A stretch of DNA of 51,258 nt from Ruminococcus sp. (GTDB lineage Bacteria > Bacillota > Clostridia > Oscillospirales > Ruminococcaceae): the NCBI GenBank assembly GCA_012718885.1, contig JAAYBK010000018.1, positions 1 through 51,258 on the forward strand. Reading direction: 5' to 3'. Below the pieces are notes generated by a model. That model searched no databases and was not told the origin of the DNA. It saw nothing but the letters and a program-made list of their open reading frames with translations. A program made the translations under genes and the position numbers. The number at the start of each line of letters is the position of its first letter. The stretch's first letter is position 1. This document shows positions 1-7,621 of this stretch, in pieces.

Positions 1-30
1 GAAGCTTTAAGTGTTACAATAAATCATAAC

Positions 31-182
31 GCCGGAGGCGGCAAATAATGGGAGTCCAGAGGGATGTTATTCCTCTGGCAGGGAGGTGTGCGAGGAGGGG
101 CAGAGCCCCTCCTGAAAAGTAGTACAGTGAGCGAAGCAATGCTGTACGGACGCTCTGCAAATGTAGATCCCGGCTTGACCGG
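31..182 (+). repeat. 152-nt structured dispersed repeat, copy A
   Basis: First of four near full-length copies of the same element (others at 195-346 minus, 17700-17851, 28741-28891). Five hairpins can be read in order: H1 GCCG-gagg-CGGC; H2 CCAGAGG/CCTCTGG; H3 AGGAGGGGC-aga-GCCCCTCCT; H4 GTACAG/CTGTAC; H5 CCGG-cttga-CCGG. H4 here is GTACAG/CTGTAC where other copies have GTCCGGA/TCCGGAC, so both arms changed together. No convincing start, RBS or conserved protein is encoded, so this is best read as non-coding. It lies head-on to copy B, downstream of the minus-strand gene ending at 414. Confidence 0.85.
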
Positions 183-194
183 CAAGATAATGTG

Positions 195-346
195 TCGGTC
201 AAGCCGACGGAAAGATGTGAAGATAAGCCGTCCGGAAGGCGCTTCGCTGTCCGGACTACTTCTTAGGGGGGCGCTGTCCCCCTCGGTCTCACCCCCCGCC
301 AGAGGAATAACATCCCTCTGGACTCCCCTTTTTTGCCGCCTCCGGC
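195..346 (-). repeat. 152-nt structured dispersed repeat, copy B (inverted)
   Basis: Same element as copy A in the opposite orientation; the H1 hairpin (GCCGGAGGCGGC) is outermost at 335-346 and H5 (GTCGG-cttga-CCGAC) is innermost near 195-208. It is also 152 nt. H3 is a run of G against a run of C, and H4 is GTCCGGA/TCCGGAC. With copy A it makes a roughly 316-nt inverted pair separated by about 12 nt. Confidence 0.85.
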
Positions 347-370
347 GTTGTTTTTATTTTATTCCATATA

Positions 371-405
371 AAAAGGGTGTGATAAATCTTTTATCACACC
401 CTTTT
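371..405. terminator. Strong bidirectional hairpin terminator
   Basis: Perfect 16-bp stem (371-386 with 390-405) around a TCT loop, with A-tract and T-tract ends so it can act on either strand. It lies 9 nt past the stop of the minus-strand gene at 414 and separates it from the inverted repeat pair. Confidence 0.85.
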
Positions 406-413
406 ACTATTTA

Positions 414-1604
414 TCAGAGTTTCTTCTTCTCATCTTCAATGAGCTTTATAAGATCGTCTACAGACATATCAGCAGTTGACTTCTTCTTCGCAGGAGATGA
501 GTTCTTCTTTATGATATCTGAGATATCAGGCGAACTGCTCTTCTTCGGAGTTGCTGCCGCAGGCTGTGCGGACTGGCTTCTGAGCGGAGTTGTCTTCGGA
601 ATGTCACTTCTGGACATCTCTGCAAGCTTTGCCTTGGAAAGTACGCCTGTGATGTCAGGTGTTGTCTCAGCAGGCTTCTGCGGAGTGCTTGTAGCCTTTA
701 TGTTGAGTGAACCTGTCCTCTCTGCCTCAGCTGTCTTTCTGAGCATTTCTTCTCTGAGAGCGTCTGCTGTAGGAGCTGTGGATGAGCTTCCGCCCATATT
801 TCTTGCAGCAAATGTTGACTCAGCACTGCGCTGTGCCTTGAACTGCATTGTGCGCTCCTTTTCCTTCTGATAAGGAGAATCGTGGTTGACCTTCTTCTGG
901 CTGAAGTTCTCGGCAATGGACATCTTCTTGCGCTCCAGCTCGTCGCTTGGAGGAAGTTCCTGGCTGGCCTCGAAGAGAGGATTGCCGGTCTTTGCATGAG
1001 ATCTTCGTGCTTCGCTGTTCTTTTCTGACTCGTCATACTCGTAGAAATCGAAATTCTCGTCATCATCGAAATCAGACTTAGTGGAAACTATCTTTGCGAT
1101 AAGGAATATTACAAGGATAACGCAGGGAAGGATGAGCTCCAGGAGGATGCCGGGGATGCTCTTTGTGAAAGTGATGAATTTTCCGAGCTCCTTGCTCTCA
1201 GGATATCCTGTAGCGATAGCCACGATCTTATCCTTTGTGATATTCTCGCTGTCAACAGCCTTTGCATTGGCTGTTGAGTATTTCTCAGTTCCGTCCTCAG
1301 CAGTGATAACGTCGTTTATGCTTCTTACTGAGAGCTTATCGGGCGAATCAGCAGGATAGCAGAGCACTATATCTCTCTTGAGTATGGTATCATTCTTTAC
1401 TTCCTTTGCGATAAGAGCTGAACCGGAGTTTACAATGCTTCCGAGATCATCGCTGTCGCTTACCACGTAGATATATCTTCCGAAGAGATGAGGAGTTTTT
1501 CCTCCGGAGAACGCAACGTTGACGGCTAATGATAAAACTATAAATATGATGCAGATTATTGCAATAAATACTTTAAGTAGTGAGATTCCCTTTTTCTTTT
1601 CCAT
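414..1604 (-). CDS. Membrane protein with degenerate signal-peptidase I (SipW/S26-like) fold
   Basis: 396 aa. Two membrane segments are visible, residues about 8-32 and 152-172, around an extracytoplasmic region. That region follows the order of SipW-type signal peptidases: a VVSDSDD...NSG stretch (46-61) where SGSMEP...G is expected, a RDIVLCY strand (77-83) like GDIITY, and SVRSI (92-96) where the catalytic V-T-H-R is expected. The Met, Pro and His of the active site are therefore absent, so peptidase activity is doubtful. The C-terminal 220 residues are a charged, low-complexity cytoplasmic tail rich in Ser, Ala, Lys and Glu. An AAGGAAAG ribosome binding site precedes the ATG, and a good minus-strand promoter lies at 1709-1737. 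The gene appears monocistronic, closed by the hairpin at 371-405. It could instead be an unrelated two-pass membrane scaffold; the fold assignment is by motif order only. Confidence 0.6.
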   Translation of the reverse strand: MEKKKGISLLKVFIAIICIIFIVLSLAVNVAFSGGKTPHLFGRYIYVVSDSDDLGSIVNSGSALIAKEVKNDTILKRDIVLCYPADSPDKLSVRSINDVITAEDGTEKYSTANAKAVDSENITKDKIVAIATGYPESKELGKFITFTKSIPGILLELILPCVILVIFLIAKIVSTKSDFDDDENFDFYEYDESEKNSEARRSHAKTGNPLFEASQELPPSDELERKKMSIAENFSQKKVNHDSPYQKEKERTMQFKAQRSAESTFAARNMGGSSSTAPTADALREEMLRKTAEAERTGSLNIKATSTPQKPAETTPDITGVLSKAKLAEMSRSDIPKTTPLRSQSAQPAAATPKKSSSPDISDIIKKNSSPAKKKSTADMSVDDLIKLIEDEKKKL

Positions 1605-1708
1605 AAACGATCACTTTCCTTTTCTTCATTCTGATAGTCTTTTTTTCTTTCTACACTTTCTCTCCGGATAATACCGGATCTTTTGCCATAAAATACAGGC
1701 ATAAAGAT

Positions 1709-1737
1709 ATTATACCACATATCGTTCAAGATTTCAA
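1709..1737 (-). promoter_or_regulatory. Promoter of the SipW-like gene
   Basis: On the minus strand, -35 TTGAAA (1732-1737) and -10 TATAAT (1709-1714) are separated by exactly 17 nt and sit about 105 nt upstream of the ATG at 1604. Confidence 0.75.
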
Positions 1738-1947
1738 ATGTTTTTGTTGTTATATTTTTAAAATATGTCGCATAATGGTGGCTTTGTATAAAATATAGTG
1801 AATATGCACAAAGTTTGAGGATAATAAATTCCTGCCTTGTGATTACTCACAATAAGCATTGCCTGCTTTTTAGCAGTGTATACTAAGTTTTCGTTGAATC
1901 CTTGTAAAGTGTAGATTTAGTTGACAAATATTTGTTGAAATATACAG
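1738..1947. other. AT-rich intergenic region between divergent genes
   Basis: Part of the 488-nt gap between the divergent genes starting at 1604 and 2093. It holds the two divergent promoters at its edges and AT-rich sequence between. A TTGACA at 1921-1926 has no correctly spaced -10. No ORF or strong RNA structure was seen. Confidence 0.5.
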
Positions 1948-1976
1948 TTGAAAAAAATAAAAAAAAATAGTATAAT
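1948..1976 (+). promoter_or_regulatory. glgP promoter
   Basis: TTGAAA (1948-1953), 17-nt spacer, TATAAT (1971-1976). The leader of about 110 nt to the glgP start holds small hairpins: GGCT-aata-GCC near 2012 and GCCGC-cct-GCGGC at 2064-2076, just ahead of the ribosome binding site (TGGAGA). A role in translation control is possible but not shown. Confidence 0.75.
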
Positions 1977-2092
1977 ATTTGTATACCTTTTGTAGAATTA
2001 TCTGCGGCATATGGCTAATAGCCGTCTGTCAACTCTAACGGATAATATACAAACTGTAATAACGCCGCCCTGCGGCAGAATGGAGATCAAAT

Positions 2093-4501
2093 ATGGCAGC
2101 AAAGAAAGCAAATCCTCTTATGGACATCATTAAAGATGAGTTTCCCAAAAAGCTTCAGCTCCTCTACAGCGTTTCTCCCGAGGAAGCATCTGATAAGCAG
2201 GTTTATCAGGTACTTTCATCTATAATCGTCGAGATACTCGGCTCCAAAAGACAGAGCTTCGTGAACCACACCTACTCTGTCGGCGGAAAACAGGTATATT
2301 ACCTTTCTATGGAGTTCCTTATGGGACGCTCCCTTAAAACAAGCCTGTACAATCTTGAACTGGCCGACGGCGTAAAGGCTATGCTCAAGCAGTATGATAT
2401 AAACCTTGATAAGATATACGACTACGAACCGGATGCCGGTCTCGGAAACGGCGGCCTCGGCCGTCTCGCAGCCTGCTATCTGGACGGTCTTGCTACAGAG
2501 GGATTCCCGGCTATGGGCTATTCTATCTGCTACGAATACGGTATCTTCCAGCAGAAGCTGGAGGACGGCTGGCAGACAGAGCTCCCTGATAACTGGCTCC
2601 CCGGCGGTTCGGTATGGCTGGTTCCAAAGCCTGAGCTGGCTATAGATATACACTTTGAGGGCGACCTTCAGGAATACTGGGACAACCAGTATCACTACAT
2701 CTCCCATGTGAACTACAATACCGTTGTGGCTACACCTTACGATATGTATGTATCAGGCTACGGCGGCGAGGGAGTTTCCGTGCTCAGACTCTGGTCTGCA
2801 AAGGCTCCTAATTTCAATATGGAGATGTTCAATAAGGGTAACTACGAGAAGGCTCTGGCTCAGAATTCTATCGCCAACGCTATCTCAAAGATACTCTACC
2901 CCAATGACAACCACCTGGAGGGCAAGAGCCTCCGTCTCCGTCAGCAGTATTTCCTCTGTGCAGCATCAATAGGTGATATCGTAAACACACATATGAACGT
3001 TTACGGCACTCTTGAGAACCTTGCTGACAAGGTGGCTATACACATAAACGATACTCATCCGACTCTCGCTATCCCTGAGCTTATGAGGATACTCCTCGAT
3101 GACTGCGGATATGGCTGGGAGCAGTCCTGGGATATCGTTACACGTACCTTCGCTTATACTAACCATACAGTTATGGCAGAGGCTCTCGAAAAGTGGGATG
3201 TGAACCTCGTTAAGACAGTCATCCCGAGAATCTTCTCTATCATCGTCGAGATCAACAACCGCTACTGCCAGTCTCTTATGGAGAGAAACGGCTACGACAG
3301 CGCAAAGACTACACGTATGTCCATTATCAAGGATAACCAGATCCACATGGCTACTCTCTGCGTTGCTGCTTCACACAGCGTAAACGGCGTTTCCAAGCTC
3401 CACTCCGAGATCATCAAGGAGTCTGTATTCCACGATGAGTATGAGAATACACCTGAGAAGTTCAAGAACGTTACCAATGGTATCGCATACAGAAGATGGC
3501 TTACACAGTCCAACCCGGGACTTACAAAGCTGCTCTCTGATACGATCGGAAAGAAGTTCATCAAGGATGCTTCCGAGCTCTCAAAGCTCAAGAAGTTCGA
3601 GAACGATGAAGAGGTGCTTGCAAAGCTCCTCGAAGTAAAGAAGCAGAGCAAGGAGAGCTTCGCAAAGTATGTCAAGAAGCAGTGCGATTTTGCTCTCAAT
3701 ACCGACAGCATCTTCGACGTTCAGGTAAAGCGTCTCCACGAGTACAAGAGACAGCACCTCAACGTTATGAATATCCTTACAGATTATGCTTACCTCCTCA
3801 ATAACCCGGATGCTCCGTTTACTCCAAAGACTTATATCTTTGCTGCAAAGGCTGCTCCCGGATACTATCTTGCAAAGCAGATCATCAAGATGATCTGGGC
3901 TATCTCCGAGGAGATAAGAAAGAACCCGAGGATCAATCAGAAGCTTCAGGTGGTGTTCCTTGAGAATTACTGCGTAACTCTCTCCGAGCACCTTATGCCT
4001 GCGGCTGATATCTCTGAGCAGATATCTCTTGCCGGTACAGAGGCTTCCGGTACAGGCTGTATGAAGCTCATGCTCAACGGCGCTATCACTCTCGGAACTC
4101 TTGACGGAGCAAATATCGAGATCAAGGATGCCTGCGGCGATGACAATATCGTTATCTTCGGCATGACTACACCTGAGGTAAATGCACTTAAGGCACAGGG
4201 CTACAATCCGTCTCAGTACTTCCACAACGACGGACGTATCCATGAGGCTATTGAGCGTATGTATCACGGTATAAACGGATGTACCTTCAACGATGTTGCA
4301 AACTCTCTCAAGGATAAAGATCCTTATATGGTGCTTGCCGACTTTGACAGCTACAGAAATGCTCAGCAGTATATTACAGAGTGCTACAATGATAAGATGA
4401 AGTGGGCAAGGATGTCCCTCAATAATATTGCCGGTGCAGGAATATTCTCTGCTGACCGTGCAGTTACAGAGTATGCAGATAATATCTGGTATCTCAGATA
4501 A
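2093..4501 (+). CDS. glgP: Glycogen/maltodextrin phosphorylase
   Basis: 802 aa, normal length for bacterial GT35 phosphorylases. It releases glucose-1-phosphate from the non-reducing ends of alpha-1,4-glucans in the cytoplasm. The pyridoxal-phosphate site is clear: the EASGTGCMKLMLNG stretch places the Schiff-base lysine at K658. The family usually has Asn where this protein has Cys just before MK. Also visible are the N-terminal SVGGKQVYYLSMEFLMGR region, the GNGGLGRLAAC loop and HINDTHPTLAIPELMR. The ATG at 2093 has a GGAGA site about 7 nt upstream and follows a consensus promoter. It is followed by a glucan-active GH13 enzyme in the same direction, then convergent genes including pullulanase, so it belongs to a glycogen or starch utilisation cluster. 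No defect seen. Confidence 0.97.
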   Translation: MAAKKANPLMDIIKDEFPKKLQLLYSVSPEEASDKQVYQVLSSIIVEILGSKRQSFVNHTYSVGGKQVYYLSMEFLMGRSLKTSLYNLELADGVKAMLKQYDINLDKIYDYEPDAGLGNGGLGRLAACYLDGLATEGFPAMGYSICYEYGIFQQKLEDGWQTELPDNWLPGGSVWLVPKPELAIDIHFEGDLQEYWDNQYHYISHVNYNTVVATPYDMYVSGYGGEGVSVLRLWSAKAPNFNMEMFNKGNYEKALAQNSIANAISKILYPNDNHLEGKSLRLRQQYFLCAASIGDIVNTHMNVYGTLENLADKVAIHINDTHPTLAIPELMRILLDDCGYGWEQSWDIVTRTFAYTNHTVMAEALEKWDVNLVKTVIPRIFSIIVEINNRYCQSLMERNGYDSAKTTRMSIIKDNQIHMATLCVAASHSVNGVSKLHSEIIKESVFHDEYENTPEKFKNVTNGIAYRRWLTQSNPGLTKLLSDTIGKKFIKDASELSKLKKFENDEEVLAKLLEVKKQSKESFAKYVKKQCDFALNTDSIFDVQVKRLHEYKRQHLNVMNILTDYAYLLNNPDAPFTPKTYIFAAKAAPGYYLAKQIIKMIWAISEEIRKNPRINQKLQVVFLENYCVTLSEHLMPAADISEQISLAGTEASGTGCMKLMLNGAITLGTLDGANIEIKDACGDDNIVIFGMTTPEVNALKAQGYNPSQYFHNDGRIHEAIERMYHGINGCTFNDVANSLKDKDPYMVLADFDSYRNAQQYITECYNDKMKWARMSLNNIAGAGIFSADRAVTEYADNIWYLR

Positions 4502-4515
4502 AGAATAATATGACC

Positions 4516-4625
4516 GGGACGGAACTACGTCTCTTCAGAAACAGAGAAAACAGTTGTTATATAGAGTGGGATCTCAAAGGGATCAACAATATTTTCGATG
4601 ATCTGTGGAGAACGAAGTTCCGTCC
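4516..4625 (+). other. Long-range inverted repeat between glgP and the GH13 gene (possible structured RNA or attenuator)
   Basis: An 18-nt arm at 4516-4533 (GGGACGGAACTACGTCTC) pairs with an arm at 4608-4625 (GAGAACGAAGTTCCGTCC), with two mismatches, closing a 74-nt loop. The loop contains a further small GATC...GGATC hairpin. The right arm is followed by TATTTTTCAT, so it may act as a terminator or attenuator for read-through from glgP into the next gene. Confidence 0.5.
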
Positions 4626-4676
4626 TATTTTTCATAAACCATATATACAGATTATCATTTTTATCGGGGTGATTTT

Positions 4677-6560
4677 ATGAGACCTGTTTATGATTCATGG
4701 GATCTTAGCTATAAATCTATATTCGGCGCAGTGAGACAATTCGAGACCGTGCGCTTCACTATCAGGCTTTCCAAGGATGTCTGTCCGGACTTTCCGCCTG
4801 TATTGGTGCTGTTCCGCACGGGTTTCAAGGAGAGGTTCATAAATATGAACATTGTCACAGAGGAGGAGGATTGTATCGCCTATTCCGCTGACTATGACGC
4901 CCGCTACAGCGATGTTCACTACTATTACTTCTCCTATTCTCAGGGCGGTATACGCCACTATATAAAAAAGGTTTCCCTTCATAAAGCAGGTATCGATCAT
5001 GGCGACCTCTTCCAGCTTACTGTATACAAGATAGCCTATAATACCCCGGATTTTCTCAAGGGCGGAGTGATGTACCAGATATTCCCGGACAGGTTCTGCA
5101 ACAGCGGCAAACCCAAGGAAAACGTTCCGGAGGACAGGATAATGCGTGAATGGGGAGAGACTCCCTATTACCGTCCCGATGAACACGGTCATGTCTGGAA
5201 CAACGACTACTTCGGCGGTGATCTTGCAGGGATACAGTCAAAGCTGGAATATCTTCACGATCTGGGCGTGACCTGCATATACCTGAACCCGATATTTGAA
5301 TCCCACGAGAACCACCGCTACAATACTGCTGATTATATGAAGGTAGATCCGCTTCTCGGCACCAACGAGGACTTTGCAGAGCTTTGCAGTGAGGCTGCAA
5401 AATACGGTATATCCGTGATCCTGGACGGGGTGTTCTCGCATACCGGAGCTGACAGCGTATACTTCAACAAATTCGGCAGATATCCTGAGACCGGCGCATA
5501 TCAGTCTGCTGAAAGCCGCTACTATGACTGGTACAGCTTTATCGACTACCCCAATATCTATGAGGCGTGGTGGGGTATCGATACTCTCCCTAATGTAAAC
5601 GAGAACAACGAGGACTATACCGATTTCATCTGCGGAGACGACGGTGTTCTCCGTTACTGGCTGGGACTTGGAGCGGCAGGCTTCCGTCTGGATGTGGCAG
5701 ACGAGCTCCCCGACCGTTTCCTTGATAATCTGAGAAGATCTGTGAAGGGCTTCGATAAGGATGATATCATAATCGGCGAGGTCTGGGAGGATGCCTCCAA
5801 CAAGGAGAGCTACGGTATAAAGCGCCGCTATCTCCTGGGCGACCAGTTGGATTCGGTAATGAATTATCCCTTCCGTGAGGCTATAATAAACTTTGCCGGC
5901 GGAGGAAGAGCTGAGGATCTTATCAATGCCGTTATGACTATCACCGAGAATTATCCTAAGCCCACCATTGATGTGCTGATGAATTTTGTCTCCACCCACG
6001 ATATCGAAAGGGCGATAAACCGTCTTGGCGGAGAGAGCTGCGACGGAAAGAGCAAGGACTGGATGGCAGAGCGCTTCCTCAGCGATGAGGAGTATGCTGC
6101 CGGAAAGAATAAGCTCCGGACAGCATTTGCTCTCATGTTCTTCCTGCCGGGAGTGCCCTGCATATACTACGGCGACGAGGCCGGACTTCAGGGCTATAAG
6201 GATCCCTTCAACCGCCGCTGCTATCCCTGGGGAGATGAGGATAAGGAGCTCATCTCCTATGTCAGCGAGCTCAGCCGCATAAGAAAAAGTATCCCTAACC
6301 TCAGGGACGGCAAGATCTACTTCGTTCAGAATGACGGCAGCTATATCGATGAGCGCATAACCGCTTTCACCCGTCAGGGAAAGGAAACGGACTGTATTTT
6401 CTTCATTAACCGCAGCCCGGAGACAGTTACTCTCAGCGGACTCAGCGGATATCTTGACAGATTCGGCTCTTTTGAAGCCTTCTGCGGTGATTACACCGAT
6501 GATGTACTGACCATACAGCCCTACAGCTACTCAATAGTAAAAGCCAGATTCAAGGGTTAA
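4677..6560 (+). CDS. GH13 alpha-glucosidase (neopullulanase/maltogenic amylase-like)
   Basis: 627 aa, no signal peptide, so cytoplasmic. Residues 1 to about 125 form a beta-rich N-terminal domain like the CBM34 domain of cyclomaltodextrinases and neopullulanases. The catalytic barrel begins at GGVMYQIFPDRF. The GH13 catalytic triad is present: nucleophile D339 in GFRLDVAD, acid/base E368 in IIGEVWED, and D442 in STHDIERA. The substrate is probably alpha-1,4 (perhaps also alpha-1,6) maltodextrins, feeding glucose and maltose units alongside glycogen phosphorylase. A GGGGTGAT site precedes the ATG. The gene lies 175 nt after glgP and ends at a shared convergent terminator. The exact GH13 subfamily cannot be fixed by eye. 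Confidence 0.88.
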   Translation: MRPVYDSWDLSYKSIFGAVRQFETVRFTIRLSKDVCPDFPPVLVLFRTGFKERFINMNIVTEEEDCIAYSADYDARYSDVHYYYFSYSQGGIRHYIKKVSLHKAGIDHGDLFQLTVYKIAYNTPDFLKGGVMYQIFPDRFCNSGKPKENVPEDRIMREWGETPYYRPDEHGHVWNNDYFGGDLAGIQSKLEYLHDLGVTCIYLNPIFESHENHRYNTADYMKVDPLLGTNEDFAELCSEAAKYGISVILDGVFSHTGADSVYFNKFGRYPETGAYQSAESRYYDWYSFIDYPNIYEAWWGIDTLPNVNENNEDYTDFICGDDGVLRYWLGLGAAGFRLDVADELPDRFLDNLRRSVKGFDKDDIIIGEVWEDASNKESYGIKRRYLLGDQLDSVMNYPFREAIINFAGGGRAEDLINAVMTITENYPKPTIDVLMNFVSTHDIERAINRLGGESCDGKSKDWMAERFLSDEEYAAGKNKLRTAFALMFFLPGVPCIYYGDEAGLQGYKDPFNRRCYPWGDEDKELISYVSELSRIRKSIPNLRDGKIYFVQNDGSYIDERITAFTRQGKETDCIFFINRSPETVTLSGLSGYLDRFGSFEAFCGDYTDDVLTIQPYSYSIVKARFKG

Positions 6561-6564
6561 AAAA

Positions 6565-6594
6565 TCCCGGAAGCTTTCAGATAAGCTTCCGGGA
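6565..6594. terminator. Convergent terminator between the GH13 and ppk2 genes
   Basis: Perfect 12-bp stem TCCCGGAAGCTT/AAGCTTCCGGGA with a 6-nt loop. On the minus strand it is followed by a T-run, a canonical intrinsic terminator for the gene at 6607-7530; on the plus strand it closes the GH13 gene. Confidence 0.9.
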
Positions 6595-6606
6595 TAATTA
6601 TTTATA

Positions 6607-7530
6607 TCAGTCTTTCTTGGACTTCTTTTTTGACTTTTTCTTAGGTTCTTCCTTTGCTTCAAGAGCAGCTTTGAGCTCCTTGCGGCAGCTTTCAAGCTGA
6701 GCCTTGTCCTCTTCCGGAAGCTCGGGATATTCCGGCTTGCAGTCCTTCATAGCGTCAAGCAGTATCTCTGTTATGAGATAGCGTGTGTACCAGCGCTGGT
6801 CGCCGGGAAGAACATACCATGGGCAGTTCTTTGTGGAGGTCTTGTTTATCACCTCGTTGAAGCAGTCAAGATATGCATCGAATTTGTCTCTTACCTTAAG
6901 ATCGTCCGCACGGAATTTCCAGTTCTTTTCAGGAATCTCTATACGCTCAAGAAGCTGCTCGGTCTGCTCCTCCTTTGAGATGTGGAGGAATATCTTAACG
7001 ATATGATAGCTGTTTTCGTAGAGATAATTCTCGAAGCTGTTGACCTGGGCATAGCGCTCCTCGAAGAATTTCTTGTCATCCTTGCCGATATTTCTGTCAG
7101 CCATATGGTAGTGGGGCTTGATATTCTCCACCTGAACAGTTACGAGATCCTCATAGTGGCTGCGGTTGAAGACTGCGATCTCGCCTCTTGCAGGAACATT
7201 TTTATGTATCCTCCAGAGGTAGTCGTGAGCAAGCTCGTCCGATGAGGGAGCCTTGTAGGAATACACCTTTACTCCTGCCGGATTTATGCCGCTGAACACG
7301 TTCTTTATAGATGAATCCTTACCTGAAGCGTCAAGTGCCTGTATAACAAGGATAAGACCCTCACGGCCGTCTGCGTAGAACTTATCCTGTAGCTGAGCCA
7401 GCTCAAGCTTGTTGGCCTCGTATTTAGCGATGATATCTTCCTTATCGACATTGTCTGCTTTGCTGTTGGTAGGGAGCTTGCGTATGTCAGTCTTTTTTCC
7501 TTCTTTTATGAGATACTTATCTGCTTTCAT
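6607..7530 (-). CDS. PPK2-family polyphosphate kinase / polyphosphate:nucleotide phosphotransferase
   Basis: 307 aa. It transfers phosphate between polyphosphate and nucleotides (AMP, ADP or GDP), in the cytoplasm. Family marks visible are the Walker A-like loop LDASGKDSSIKN, the following SGINPAGVKVYSYKAPS stretch, FNRSHYEDLVTVQV (Walker B region), and PWYVLPGDQRWYTR. The C-terminus is a lysine-rich tail. The start at 7530 has GGAGGA upstream; an upstream in-frame ATG at 7677 would overlap the end of the pullulanase gene and has no similarity to the family, so it was rejected. A promoter lies at 7568-7596. Whether it mainly makes ADP or ATP cannot be told from the sequence. The location between glucan enzymes may link energy storage polymers. 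Confidence 0.9.
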   Translation of the reverse strand: MKADKYLIKEGKKTDIRKLPTNSKADNVDKEDIIAKYEANKLELAQLQDKFYADGREGLILVIQALDASGKDSSIKNVFSGINPAGVKVYSYKAPSSDELAHDYLWRIHKNVPARGEIAVFNRSHYEDLVTVQVENIKPHYHMADRNIGKDDKKFFEERYAQVNSFENYLYENSYHIVKIFLHISKEEQTEQLLERIEIPEKNWKFRADDLKVRDKFDAYLDCFNEVINKTSTKNCPWYVLPGDQRWYTRYLITEILLDAMKDCKPEYPELPEEDKAQLESCRKELKAALEAKEEPKKKSKKKSKKD

Positions 7531-7567
7531 GGGTTTATCCTCCGATCTGTTTAATTGATATACTGTT

Positions 7568-7596
7568 ATTATATCACATATTTTATCAGGAGTAAA
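7568..7596 (-). promoter_or_regulatory. Probable promoter of the PPK2 gene
   Basis: Minus-strand TTTACT (7591-7596), 17-nt spacer, TATAAT (7568-7573), about 40 nt upstream of the ATG at 7530. The -10 is consensus and the -35 is weak. Confidence 0.55.
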
Positions 7597-7621
7597 GAGG
7601 ATTTTTATTAAACTTACAGAT

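Noticed and set aside
31-346. Insertion sequence with terminal inverted repeats
   Set aside because: The inverted pair has no transposase and each arm is a complete copy of an element found singly elsewhere.
64-870. 268-codon plus-strand ORF over the repeat pair and the SipW-like gene
   Set aside because: It runs through two non-coding repeats and antisense to a better supported gene with its own promoter and RBS; no recognisable protein.
2216-2707. Long antisense ORFs within glgP and other high-bias genes
   Set aside because: Frames opposite strongly biased coding sequence often stay open; none has an RBS or recognisable motif.
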